Shown here piece by piece: positions 11,736-23,714 of a stretch of 40,395 bases of DNA. Made by a program: the position numbers and the translations under genes. The DNA comes from Entophlyctis helioformis (taxonomy: Eukaryota; Chytridiomycota; Chytridiomycetes; Chytridiales; Chytriomycetaceae), in NCBI GenBank assembly GCA_025526915.1, contig JAHLKH010000214.1, forward strand, positions 1 to 40,395, in the 5' to 3' direction. Numbering within the stretch: the first letter of the stretch is position 1; every line of letters begins with the position of its first letter. Under the pieces are notes generated by a model. That model made no database searches and had not been told where the DNA came from. It saw only the letters and a list, made by a program, of their open reading frames with translations.

Positions 11736-12174
11736 CCGCTCGTGTCCTGACACGTGCCCGATCTGCCTGCCAGACAGAAGCGTCGCCTGCCTGCCTGCCT
11801 GCCTGCCTGCTCGCTGCCACTTGAACGCGAGCCGCACTCATCGCACGCAGCACATCTTGGCCATGACGCACGAGTCACTGTGTCGATGCCCAAGCAGCAC
11901 GGCGGGCGGAACCACTGGCCGCCAATCGATCTCGCACGCATGCTCTTTCAACGGCATGATTGCGCACAGCCAAGCACCACGCCGCTCGCTGCTTGGCCGT
12001 CGGTATTTCCGCCCATCGCCGTCAAAAAGGCAACGATCCCCATCGCCTGCTCTCACAGACACACACACACACACACTCGTCCACTTCTCTCACTCTCTCC
12101 ACGCCTGCCCAACCCCCCAGCTCTTACCGGCACCATTCCCGCCCACACGCTCGCCATCCTCGCCTTCTTCTCGC
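11736..12174. other. Aquaporin 3' flank and Ca2+-ATPase promoter/leader, left arm
   Basis: No gene was seen. It contains a CCTG tandem tract (about 11787-11810), shorter in the right arm, and a CA tract (about 12057-12076), longer in the right arm, followed by a pyrimidine-rich leader before the ATPase ATG. Confidence 0.5.
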
Positions 12175-15100
12175 ATGCCGTCTGCCAATAACAATGACCT
12201 GGCGGCTGCCCAAGCCGCCACTGCCGCCTCCTCCTCCAACAACACCAACAACAACAACAACAGCAGCAAGGAGACGATCATCGTCCGCCCTTCAACGGAT
12301 GCAGACACTGCCTCGTTTGCCGTCAAGCCAGAGACGCTTCTGCAGCTCATCGACCCCAAGAACCCGGCGCTGTACGCCGACATGGGCCTTGCCGACGGTC
12401 TTGCCAGGATGCTTAAGACCGACCTCGTCCACGGCCTGACTGTTGCCAAGACCGACAAGGTACCCAAGCCTCGCCTGTTTATCCGCAACACCCGGAACTT
12501 CTGTGCGGTTTGTGCTGATGCAAAATGTGCTGCTGCTGCTGCTGCTGCTTGGTGCTTGCAGGCTGGCCAAGACGACGGACAGGACTTCCGCCGTGCTGCG
12601 TTTGGCAACAACACGCTGCCCGAGACCGAGCTCAAGTCGTTCTGGGAGTTTCTGTGGATTGCCTTCAACGACAAGACGCTCATCGTGCTCTGCATTGCCG
12701 CGGCCTTCAAGATCGCCATTGGCGTGTACAAGGCTGCGTTTGCGCCAGCCGGGAAGCGAGACTTTCTGGGTCTCATTGATGCGGCTGCCATCATCGTCGC
12801 AGGTGCGTTGCTTTGCCGATGCACTGCTGGCATGCGATTGCGGCGCATCGAGGCTCGCAGCTGACTCTTTGCCCCTCCACGGCCCACATGCTGTGCAGTC
12901 CTTGTCGTTGTACTTGTCGATGCCGTCAGCAACATCCGCAAGCAGTCGCAGTTCCGCGCGCTGTCCGACTTTGCAAAGTCGCTGTCCGAGTTCCGCGTCG
13001 TGCGCAACGGCGAGACTGTCCAGATCGCCACGTCGGACATTCTCACGGGCGACATCTGCCTGCTGCAGACTGGCGACGTGATCCCGGCCGACGGTGTTCT
13101 CGTGCAGGGATTCAGCGTCCAGGCCGACGAGAGCACGCTGACGGGCGAGCCCATCTCGATCGAAAAGGACCTGGTCAAGGACCCGTTCATGCTGTCTGGC
13201 ACCAAGGTCGTCAACGGTGTCGGCCGCATGCTCGTGATTGCCACGGGCGTCAACTCGCTCAACGGCCGGTCGCTGGCTGCCCTCGACGTCGAGGCAGAGG
13301 CGACCCCTCTGCAGCAGAAGCTCGGCAAGATCGCCGACGGGATCGCCACGTTTGCCATCTACGGTGCTGTCACGATTGTTGCCGTCCTTCTCACGACGTA
13401 CTTTGTCGTCACGCCTCCGTCGACCCGCGACTCGTTTGAGATCTCGCAGGACATCATCTCGGTGTTCATTCTGGCAGTCGCAATCGTTGTCATGGTTGTG
13501 CCCGAGGGCCTACCGCTGGCTGTCACGCTCTCGCTTGCGTCTGCGACCGTCAAGATGCTCAAGGACAACAACCTCGTGCGCCACCTGTCAGCCTGCGAGA
13601 CCATGGGCAATGCCACGACCATCTGCTCGGACAAGACGGGCACGCTCACCATGAACCAGATGACGGTTGTGCAGGGCGTGATCTGCCAGACGGCCTTTGA
13701 GCACAAGGACATTCCCGCCGCGTTCAAGGACAACGTCATCGCGTCGCTGTCGTCTGCGAGCAAGGACAAGTCGCTTGCCGAGCGTCTCCTTGCGTTCATT
13801 GCCCTCACGCTCAACGTCAACTCGACTGCCGAGGAGACCATTGGCACAGACGGCGAGTCGGTCTTTCGCGGATCCAAGACCGAGGTTGCCGTGCTCAACA
13901 TGACGCGGCTGCTCGGGTTCGACTACCAGAACGACCGCCACGCGTCTGAGCTCACGGCCATTGAGCCGTTCTCGTCCGAGCGCAAGCGCATGTCGTGCAT
14001 TGTGCGCGTCCCCATCGACCGCGAGCTGGAGTCGTCGCTCGGTCTGGAGGCCAACGAGGTGTCGCCCGAGTCGGCCACGACCAAGGACTGGATCTGCGCC
14101 AAGGGTGCGTCTGAGATCATCCTGGGAATCTGCGACCGCTACATCGACGCCAACGGCCGTGTGCAACCCATGACGGCCGAGGTGCGCGCTCAGAACGAGA
14201 AGACGATCGACGCGTTTGCCAACAATGCGCTGCGCACCATTGGCATTGCTATCCGCCCGCTCCCGCACGACCACCATGTGCACATTGAGGACAAGACCGA
14301 TGGCGATGCTGGCGACAGAGACCTGATTCCCGATGGCTCGCACCTGGTGTTTGTTGGCCTTGTTGGCATTCTCGACCCGCTCCGCCCAGAGGTGCCTGAC
14401 GCTGTCGCATCGTGCCAAAAGGCCGGCATTGTGGTGCGCATGGTCACGGGCGACAACCTGGCGACCGCCAAGGCCATTGCACGCGGCTGTGGCATCCTGT
14501 CAGCGGACGGTCTGGCCATGGAGGGTCCGCACTTCCGCACGCTTACGCAGGACCAGATGGACGAGATCCTCCCGCGTCTCCAGGTGCTTGCTCGCTCGTC
14601 GCCGCTGGACAAGCAGATCCTGGTCAACAACCTCAAGCGTCTGGGCGAGACTGTTGCGGTCACGGGCGACGGCACCAACGACGCGCCAGCACTGACTGCG
14701 GCGGATGTCGGCTTTGCCATGGGCATTGCCGGCACCGAGGTTGCCAAGGAGGCGTCCGACATTGTGCTCATGGACGACAACTTTGCGTCGCTCGTCAAGG
14801 CCGTCGTGTGGGGCCGCTGCGTCTACGACTCGATCCGCAAGTTCCTGCAGTTCCAGCTGACGGTCAATGTGGCTGCCGTTGCCATCACCATTGTCACGGC
14901 GCTGTACACGACGACCAACGGACCCAAGACCATGGTGTCTGTGCTTTCGGCTGTGCAGCTGCTCTGGATCAACCTCATCATCAACGCGTTTGCTGCGCTC
15001 GCCCTTGCGACGGACCCGCCTGGCCCGGGTCTGCTTGACCGCAAGCCGGCCAGCCGCACGCAGTCGATTGTGTCGCCCAAGATGGTCAAGATGATTGTTT

Positions 15101-15990
15101 GCCAGGCGTTGTTCCAGATCGCAGTCATCCTCACGCTCTTCTTCAACGGCAGCAAGTGGTTCGGTGCGCCAGAAAACGACCCGACCAACTCGATCAAGCG
15201 CACCGGTGCCGACGCAGTGACGGCCGCGATCATCTTCAACACGTTTGTGTTCCTGCAGGTGTTCAACCTCGTGAGCAGCCGGTCCATCACCGACGACATC
15301 AACGTCGTGCGCAACTTTTTCAGCAACCGGCTGTTCATTGCCATCATGGCCATCATGGTTGTGTCGCAGACGATCATGATCCAGTTTGCCGGCGTGGTGT
15401 TCAAGACTGACCCTGCCGGACTGTCTGCCGCGCACTGGGGTCTCTGCATCGCGCTCGGCTTCTGCTCGCTGCCTGTCGGTGTTGTGCTGCGGCTGCTGCC
15501 CGACATTCCGCTTCCCGAGTCGTGGTTCCAGAGTGCACCGGCCGCACCGGCTGTCCCGCGTGTCTCGGACGTGTCTGTCGATGCAGACGCCGATGCACGC
15601 GCTGATGCCAAGATTGCCGATGCCAAGGTTGCTGTGACTGCCGGCGACTCGAGCGCAACGCTTGACCCGGCCGCTGTTTCTGCCTCTGCTCCATCTGCTG
15701 CCTCTGCCTCTGCACCTCCCGTCCGGTTCACGTCATTCTTTGGCAGCATTCGCGCTGCTCGTGCGGACCAGTCGATGCGCCTGCTCATGGACCGCAACCA
15801 GATCCGCCGCGAGCGCGCAGTCCAGGCACGCGCCAGCCGACACGGCCACCGCAACCCGTTCATGTCTCGCTCAAACGCGGCTGCTGCAACAGCTGCTGCT
15901 GCTGCTGCTGCTGCCAACCCAATGGGCGTGCCCATCCAGCGTGTTGGCACCAACGCCTCTGTCCGCACACAGTCGACTGTTGATCAATAG
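12175..15990 (+). CDS. PMC1: P-type Ca2+-ATPase (PMCA/Pmc1-like), left copy
   Basis: It pumps Ca2+ out of the cytosol, in fungi usually into the vacuole. Exons: 12175-12459, 12562-12802 and 12899-15990. The introns start GTACCC and GTGCGT and end in CAG, and the joins keep phase, giving about 1205 aa. Motifs in order: an Asn-rich N-terminus, actuator loop ADESTLTGEPISIEKD, the PEGLPLAVTLSLA helix, phosphorylation site CSDKTGTLTMNQM, ATP-site KGASEIIL, hinge TGDGTNDAPALTAADVG, and six C-terminal membrane spans. The C-terminal tail is Ala/Ser-rich and then basic, ending in a poly-Ala run coded by GCT repeats. Length and motifs fit the P2B subgroup; a SERCA would lack this layout. No clear calmodulin site was identified. 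It is convergent with the ABCG gene. Confidence 0.95.
15894..15923 (+). repeat. GCT/GCA trinucleotide tract in the ATPase C-terminus
   Basis: Repeated Ala codons giving a run of about eight to nine Ala. The tract is also present in the right arm. Confidence 0.6.
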
Positions 15991-16237
15991 CGCCACTCAA
16001 TACATCTGATGCTCATTGATAGATGCCTGGCGTGCCATGTTTTCAAGCATCTGCCCACTGCACAACACATCAGCATCAGCATGGAGAAGAAAAGCCGACT
16101 GTTGGGTACGGATAGTATGTATTTGGTTTGGACAGCAACGCGATGCACACTGGCGAGCCCATCACTGCTGCAGCACCCCCAAACACACAGCAGAGATGAA
16201 GAGCGGTCGCTGCTTCATTGTGAACGAGGCGAGAGGA

Positions 16238-18435
16238 TCACTTGAGCTTGAGCAATGGTCTGCTCATGTGGTTGAACAGAAAGTAGCCAGCACCAAGGAA
16301 CGCGGTCGCGATGCCGACGTTGATGATGACGCAGTACCACATTTCCGGGTTGCCGTACGAGAAGGCCGAGATGACGGCGGCGCCGTCCGGGTAGCACGCC
16401 TTGCCCGGCACACACGTGAACGTAAGACCATCGAACTCGTTCTGGTTGAGCGCCTTGTTCGAGTAACTGATGATGGACACCCATTGGATCCTGCAAACGA
16501 AAGGGTTGCCAGCAATGGTATGGACCGTCAGCGTCTGCAACATGTGTGGTTGACAAGATAACGTGGCTTACCAGCGGAACACAACAGGAACCTGGTCGAG
16601 GTTAAGCAGCTGGCCACCAAAGAGCAGGAACACGACAATCACAAGCGGTCCTATGATCTGCCCGACTTGGACGTTTGGCACAGCAGATCCGACCATTAAA
16701 CCGAGTGCGTTGGCGGCATTGGCGTGAACAAGAAGGATGCAAATGAACGTGAGGTACTTGGTAGCCGATGCCTGCAGACCAGCCATCCAGTAGACAGGCA
16801 TGGCGAGCACCAGCGTGCCGGCAAACGTGAGCGGCAGGGACGACACGAGCTTGGCAAGGTATGCGGACGACGAGCGGTACGATCCAGCTGCCCGCTCACG
16901 CTTGATGATCTGGCGCTGGATGGGAAACACTGCGAGCGTGGGCATGACAACACCAAATGTCTGGTTGATGCAGATGAAGAACAGGAGTCCGATACGGTTC
17001 TGGATACCGCCAAAGTCGTTGGACACCTTGAAGAAGATGAAGCCGATCAGGAACATGAGGAAGATGCCCTGTCCGATTGTGGCGCCGATCGTTGCTTGAT
17101 CGCGCGACACGTCCACCATGTTGCGGTTGAGGAGGGTAAAGAACTCGCCGAGCCAAGTCGATGGCCACTGTACCGATCCAGTCGCTTTGCTTTCGGGTAA
17201 GCCGGTCGATGCAACCACCGACGTCCGCCCAAGAGCGTTGTACGCCGCGACAAACTTATCGATGCGCGACATGGACTCTTGCTTGAGCTCGTCCGACCGC
17301 TGATCGAGCGTCGTGATGTCGAGGAAGTAGTCGGAAGGATTGGTGCGCTCAGGGAGTGGGTATCCAAGTCCCGCAAAGTGGTCCTGGGCCTCCTTAGTCG
17401 ATCCGTACCAGACGTTCTTGCCGACGGAAAGCAGCACAATCTTGTCAAACAGGTCGAGGATGTCTGTGCGCGGCTGGTGGATGGTCATGAGCACGATCTT
17501 GCCCTGGGCGACGGCGAGCTGCTTGATGGTGTTGATGATGTTGAAGGCATTGAAGGCATCGAGACCAGAGGTGGGCTCGTCCAGGAACAGGATCTGCGGG
17601 TTGGTGACAAGCTCGATGCCGATCGACACACGCTTGCGCTCGCCGCCCGAGATGCCGCGCACCTCCGAGTTACCGATGCGCGTCTTGCGGCATCCGTTGA
17701 GACCCAGATCGGCGATAACACGCTCGACGCGCTGCAGCTTCTCGGCCTTGGACATGGATGCCGGCAGACGCAGCATGGCCGAGTACGTGAGCGTCTCTTC
17801 GACCGAGAGGTTCGTGAACATGACGTCGTCTTGCTCGACGTATGCGCACTGCAGACGCCAGTTGGACTTGTCGCGCGGCTTGCCGTCGACGAGAATCTCG
17901 CCAGTGAGTGTGCCAGGGCCAATGCGGCCAGCAAGGGTGTTGAGGAAGGTGGACTTGCCGGCGCCTGATGGAGGAACGCGGGCCGATGCGCCAGCCAGCG
18001 TGGGAGCAAGCCGCGATTCGTATGCCCGGAATGCGGAAAATGGCAGGCAGAGCATGAACCATGAGTACTTGGACGGCCAGCCCGTCGACCGATAAGCGCA
18101 GCACGTCGCTACGGCAAGCCGTTACGGTACGCTGTCTCGGATGCAGCTTGCAATCCCTCCATCCATCTATCCCCCCAGCAACAAGTATCCGAGCAACGGG
18201 CATCCAAGCAACAGCAGTCGAGGCTTGGTGGCCACAAGGACATGAACTCACCAGATCCGCCCATGATGGCAATCGCCTCGCCCGCACGCACCTGGCCCGT
18301 GACGTTGGTGAGGAGCGCCTTGTCCTGAGCAGCCTTGCCGGAGCCGACCTTGACCGTGTAGCAGACATCTTTCCACGAGAAGACGGAGACGCCCTCTTGC
18401 TTGGCTTCCGGGAACACGACCACTGCGTCTGGCAT
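16238..18435 (-). CDS. ABCG-type half transporter
   Basis: An ATP-driven exporter with the ABC domain first and the membrane domain second, about 610 aa. Exons: 18435-18252, 17964-16572 and 16490-16238. The first intron splits the Walker A motif, which rejoins as MGGSGAGKST. Further motifs: signature VRGISGGERKRVSIG, Walker B ILFLDEPTSGLD and switch His MTIHQPR. The membrane half has about six helices (for example IGQGIFLMFLIGFIFFK and IIGPLVIVVFLLFGGQ) and a Cys-containing loop (FTCVPGKACYPDG) before the last span, as in White/ABCG2-type proteins. The substrate (sterol, lipid or drug) cannot be told. The ATG at 18435 lies just after an AG, so an upstream non-coding exon is possible. The inner boundary of the inverted repeat (16406) falls in the third exon. 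Confidence 0.93.
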
Positions 18436-18587
18436 GCTGTGTTTGGAGGAGATCGGGTGTGAATTGGCCGTCGTTTTATGCCATGCTCGGTCGTCGGATA
18501 ATTTCGGAACGGATGCGTATGTATCCGGGGTTCATTGCAGCACAACCACACACACATGCCGCCAGATGCAAACATCACAGAGCAAGA

Positions 18588-21339
18588 TCAACCGAGCAGG
18601 CTCTCGCGGAGAGAGAGGTACTGGTCCTTAACCTTGACTGTGCTCGTGGCCTTGTCGTGAATGAGTAGACTACGCATAAACAGCCGCAACAGGTCCTTGT
18701 TGGCAGCCGGATTGCCCTTGATGACGTCCTTGAGATGGGCAAGAATGTCCTTGACCGTGACCGCGCCGGTGGGGTTGTCGCGCTGGATGGCAAACACGGC
18801 ACGAAGGATGTCGTCCTCCACCAGCAGACGGCCGTTTCCACTTGCGCTTGACGCGGATGCTGGCGTGCTGCTGCCTGGCGTGCCCGAGCCGGCTGTGGGC
18901 GGAGAGATAGCGCTTCCTATAAACGGTTCGCGTGGCAGCAGGCACGTGTGAGAGAAGCGACGTGCGCGCGAATGGATGCACAGCGAATCGCTTACCCGAT
19001 GCCAGGGGAGACGATGCTCTGTTGATAGGCGATGCTGCACGCACGGATCCACCAGCACCGGTTGGTGTGCCTGATCCTGGCTTGCCGCTTCTCGCCTGCA
19101 CAGAGCCATGAGATGGCGACGCGAGTGTGAGTGGAGATCCAGTGCCAGACGGTGGCGGGCTGGCAGAAGTCCCACGTGCCTTGAGCCGCTGAGTGCGAAT
19201 CTCGCGCGCAACAACGTCGGCAGCAGAGGGCGGTGGCGGCGGGCTCTGCTGGCGCTGGCGTTTGTCGGCAGAGGCTGATGCATCCGTGGCATCCTCGCCT
19301 GTGGCGGTGCGCTTGCGTTTGGCAGCGTCAGAGGACGGCGGCTGTGACGATGACAGCGGAGTGTTGGGTGAGATGGGCGACGAGCTGCCCGAGCCGGCTG
19401 CCGATGGCTTGCCAGTCTTTGGGATGCTAGCCGACTTGGACAGAGTGTGAGCATCTGGGCTGTCGCGGCCCGTTGTGTCTGCGGTACGCGTCGCTGGCGA
19501 CTGCGGACGAGGAACATTCGGAGACGCAACGCGACCGGACAGTGATGCTGCAGACGGCGAACCTATGCGTTGCTGCGAAGACTTGAGTCCCGACGATCCC
19601 ACTGCCTCTCTCTTGAGTTTCTTGATGGGATCCATCGCTTCTCGCTTGATGTTGGCAGGCGCGCCAGATCCTGGCTGCATAAACTCTTGTTTGATCTCGA
19701 CCTTGCTGGCATCGTCCATTTCTTCGTCCTCGTCATCATCATCCTATTGGCGTACAGATTAGGCGGTCTTATGCGTGCCATGCAGTGAAAGGGTCGCTAC
19801 ATACCACATCGCTGACGTAGGGATTATCGTCATCGAGCCCGTCGTATGCATCATTCTGTTCATGCTTAACAATCGACTTTGCAAGGCGCTGCAGACAAGG
19901 ACAGAATCAGAGCGTCAGTTGGTAATCTGGGTAGCACATGATGGATGGGACTTGTGAATTACTTTGGCTGCTTTGCCAGTTGGCTTGGTCTCGGTGCCCA
20001 TCTCGTCAAACTCGTCGTCGTCAAATTGTGCCTTGCTTCCAGCGCGTCCATAGACGCGGCGAGACGCTTCTTTGGCCTCGTCGGCATCCTCGATGCCCAA
20101 GTTGACTTCTTCGTCGTCGGCAAACTCTTCCTCGTAGTCGAATCCAATATCTTGCTCGTCCTCACGCTTGGGCCTGCGAGCGCTCTTTGTGCTGCTTCGG
20201 CCCTCGGTATCGTCACTGCAAGAGTGCTGCGTCAGTGATGAGCGGCAAGGAAGACATGATGCCCGTGGACATACTCGATCGTCTTTTTGCGCAGCCTTTG
20301 CATCAGCGACGGCTTCTTTTCGTCTTCATCTGCATCACCACTCTTGCCGCTCTGTTGCACCGAGTGTGTGGTCGTGGACGTGAGATGCGTGTCCACACAA
20401 GACACGAGACACGAGGGGTATGCACCTTGCCCTTTGCCATCATCCAGCGGTCGGACGTGCGTGCAAACGTTCGAGTCGACTTGACGCTCATCTTGGCCTC
20501 TGCCTCATCGGCCGTGAGAGTGCGGTAGTTGGCCTTTGGCACAAACTTGTACCACTTTGACGCAGGGATGATCTTGAACCCATTGTCCTGCCGAGATCCA
20601 GCGTGTCAGATGACTCATGCCAGGCATGCGCGCGACAGAGGTGGAGGCCATGGCAGATGCACATGGCAGCAAGGGGTGCACGCACCGAGAGCACAAAGAG
20701 CACGTAGTTGGAGTTTTGCGATCCCTCGAGACTGCCCGTGTAGTGCTGCCCGTCATCGTCTTGCAGCACCCACGGGTGGCGGTCTGGATCGCCGATGCGG
20801 GAGTTGACACTCGGGATGAACGACGTGCCGTCGATGCTGGGCCCGCTGCCGTCGCCGCCGTTGCCGGCATCCTCCGAGTCGCGGCCCAGAAAGTACGTCT
20901 TGGTCTTCTTCTTGAAGAGGTTCTGCTTGGACTTTTGGGCGTTGCCAAACGGTGCAACCTTGGAGTGGTCGATGCCGCTGCTGATGGACTTGACGCCAAG
21001 CACGCCGCCGACGCCTGTGCCGCTGGCCCCGGCGGCAGCTACAGGCGCATTGCGGTCGACCCACACTCGGCCCTGGCGCTCGGCCTCCTCCTTGTACTTT
21101 TCGAGCCGCAGCTTGTATGGGTCGACACGCTGCATCTTGACGGGCCGCTTGAGCGACGTGATGTCGAACTTGGCCGACGGCACCTTCATGATGTGGTGCG
21201 GCATGACACCGGCGCCTGCAGCCACCAGCGAGTACTCCAGAGCGTCTTGCTGCGCAGGCTGTTGCTGCTGTTGCTGCTGCTGCACCTGTTGCTGTTGCTG
21301 CTGCATCTGCTGCATCTGTTGCAGCTGTTGGATGTCCAT
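18588..21339 (-). CDS. TFG1: TFIIF alpha subunit (RAP74/Tfg1)
   Basis: A general Pol II transcription factor subunit. Seven exons: 21339-20686, 20587-20426, 20351-20275, 20215-19963, 19888-19805, 19743-18996 and 18916-18588. All joins are in phase and total 768 aa. The N-terminus is Gln-rich. The Tfg1/RAP74 dimerisation domain follows: HPWVLQDDDGQHYTGSLEG, YVLFVLS, DNGFKIIPASKWYKFVPK and YRTLTADEAEAKM. Then come an acidic region (DYEEEFADDEEVNLGIEDAD), a Ser/Pro/Lys-rich linker, and at the C-terminus a short winged-helix-like segment (VEDDILRAVFAI, TVKDILAHLKDVI, NKDLLRLFMRSLL). Domain order and length fit fungal Tfg1. Its 5' end faces the F-box gene across 116 bp. Confidence 0.9.
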
Positions 21340-21455
21340 TGCCGGCAGTCGGGTGAACCTGAGACGGAATCTTGCTAAACAACCCCTGCCGCCCGCGCCA
21401 CTTCACGGTTTGCCAGCTGGTGCCATTCAGCAATCCAGCAAGCCAGCCATTCAAC
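21340..21455. promoter_or_regulatory. Compact divergent promoter of TFIIF alpha and the F-box gene
   Basis: Only 116 bp separate the two start codons on opposite strands, so both core promoters must lie here or overlap the coding ends. No TATA box was seen. Confidence 0.45.
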
Positions 21456-23602
21456 ATGTCGTCGCTGCCGTCGCAGTTGAATGCATGCGTCCATGCCAAC
21501 GGGAGCGTCACGTACCCGCTCGTGCCCCGCCACCGTCCCTACAACCTGCACTACCAGCCCAACCCGTTCTACGAGCGCCCCAAGCAAGGGCAGTATGTCT
21601 ACATCTTTCCACGGCGCCGCACGGACAAGCCGCCACTCCAGCTGCCCACCGAAGTGCTCGTCTACCTGCTGTCGTTTGTAGCCAACAAGCGCGACCTCAT
21701 CATCTGCATGGCCATCAACCGGCACTTTTACCACTGCGCGCAGAGGGTACGTCTGCCACTGCATTCACTGTGCCTGAAGAGCATACTGGCACGCTCGTTG
21801 TTGTCATTGCCAGTGCCAGTGCCAGTGTTGTTGTTGTTGTTGTTGTTGCATCGGGTGCCGTGGGAATCTGGCGCTGTGTTTACTCGTGTCGCGTCGTCGC
21901 CGTTGTCGCGACATTGATCGTGTCAACAAACGCGATGGCCGCCAGGCGGGGCCACGAGGGGGTTGATCCGGCACAATTAGCCGGGTCCAAGCTCGACCAC
22001 ACACGCTCCTCTGCGCGTTTCAATGACTTGATCAACTCACTATGGCAGCAATGCCCACACCAACCAATCCAACGTCCGCAGGTCCATTGGCGATACCCAG
22101 TGTTTGGTAACATTCATCTATGGCTCCGCTTCCGTCGCATGATCGATGCGAGCAGCACATGCGAGCAGCGCAAGCGCATCGCCGACTCCATCTCCATCCT
22201 CAACTTTTCCGTCATCGCCGTCATTGGAGACCGCTCCCAGCGTAGACTCATCACCGAGGCGGCTCTAGGGTGCTCGCGCATCACTGTGCTTAACCTCTAC
22301 CGCTGCGACTGGATCAACGACGAGTTTGTCTTCAACGTTGCCAGGTCGTGCCGCGCACTGCGTGTGCTCAACATGTCGTACTGCGCGTCAATTGGCGATG
22401 ATGCTGTTCTTGCTCTCACTGGAATTGGTTCACAGTCATGGGTTTGGCGCAACAGCAGCAGCCCGCATCTCGCATCGCCGACTCTGATGGATACAGAAAC
22501 GGACGGTTTAGCTCGGCTGAGCCTTGATGCGTCTGCCGTGAGCGAGACGGCGGGCGACGAGACTTTGGGTGTCGAGTATGGATGTCCGATGATGGATACA
22601 CTCATTCTCCGTGAATGTCCTCGCATCTCAAACAAGGCGCTCGAGTGGATTGCGCGATCCAACTGGCAGCTGCGTCGCCTCAACCTGTCCCACTGCAAAC
22701 GCATCCAAGACGCCGGTCTCAAGTGGATATCCGCCGATCCATACGACATGGACAAGTCGCTTGATGAGGCCCTGTTGACCATCCCCAAATCCTTCAAGGC
22801 ACTTGCTTCGAGGGCTCTTGACACGAAGCTGCGCGCCGAGAAAGCTGCCATGGATGCAGAGATTCTGTATGGTTCTGCACCAGCTGCCGAGTATAGCGTG
22901 CCGACCTCACTTGCCATGCCGGGCAATGCCAAGAAGCACGACTCGACGGGCGACCAGCCGTCGCCCGTGCTCGCCCATCTCCGCACACGTGGCGGCAGTG
23001 GCAGAAAATGCAAGACCCTCAGCCACAACGGGTTCTCGTTCCTTACACATCTCATTCTGACAAAGTGCGTGCTGGTCACTGACCACGGCATCGAGCATGT
23101 GGCCAGAGGATGCAGCCGACTGCGATCGCTCAACCTGTCGGGTCTGGGTAAGATCTGCAACTGGAGCATCAAGGCGCTGCGCGAAGGATGTCCTCGCATC
23201 ACGATGCTCGATCTCATTGGATGCTACCGCGTCACGGCAGCCGGCGCCGCATCGTTCAATGTGGCGTCAGAGTTTGATGGCAGCACTGAAGTGCGGTACG
23301 AGATTGTCAGCGACTTTATGCGAGCGCAGGCCGAGCAGGACGTCATCCGCGCTCAGCTCATGCTCCTGTCGGGCGATCCCGGCCCCGTCGCTCATCCACC
23401 GGAAAACAACAATCAGGACGACAACCAGGTGAATGTGGCCCCGACGCCGCAACAGCTCCAGTACCAGCACCAGCAGCAGCAAGCCATACCGATCGCGCTG
23501 CCGCCGCCAATGATGCAGCCCAACATACTTCAACTGCATCCTGCTGCTCATGGACTGCACGGATTGCTCAGCCAGGCCGATGCACAGCCCAGCCTTCCAT
23601 AA
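21456..23602 (+). CDS. F-box protein with leucine-rich repeats
   Basis: A probable substrate-recognition subunit of an SCF ubiquitin ligase. Exon 1 is 21456-21746 and exon 2 is 22082-23602. The 335-nt intron starts GTACGT, ends CCGCAG and contains a TTG microsatellite. The product is 603 aa. The F-box is at about residues 65-105 (LPTEVLVYLLSFV, then INRHFYHCAQR joined to VHWRYPVFG). AMN1-type LRRs follow: ITVLNLYRCDWINDEFV, LRVLNMSYCASIGDDAV, MDTLILRECPRISNKAL, LRRLNLSHCKRIQDAGL, LTHLILTKCVLVTDHGI, LRSLNLSGLGKI and ITMLDLIGCYRVTAAG. A Ser/Thr-rich insert interrupts the repeat array (about residues 210-250). The C-terminus is Gln/Pro-rich. The Cys-containing LRR type (C-x-x-I) is typical of Grr1/FBXL proteins. 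Confidence 0.88.
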
Positions 23603-23714
23603 ATCCCCCACCGCCTAATGCCCAATGAAGCTTAATATGGCCTCGTCATCGCTCGTCATCGTTCATTCGAGCAAGGGGGTGCCAATGCGACTGCCATCCA
23701 ACTGCCATGCCGTC

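Noticed and set aside
20795..22081. Upstream extension of the F-box exon 2 frame
   Set aside because: It is antisense to TFIIF alpha and crosses the F-box intron; splice signals and the F-box motif give a better model starting at 21456.
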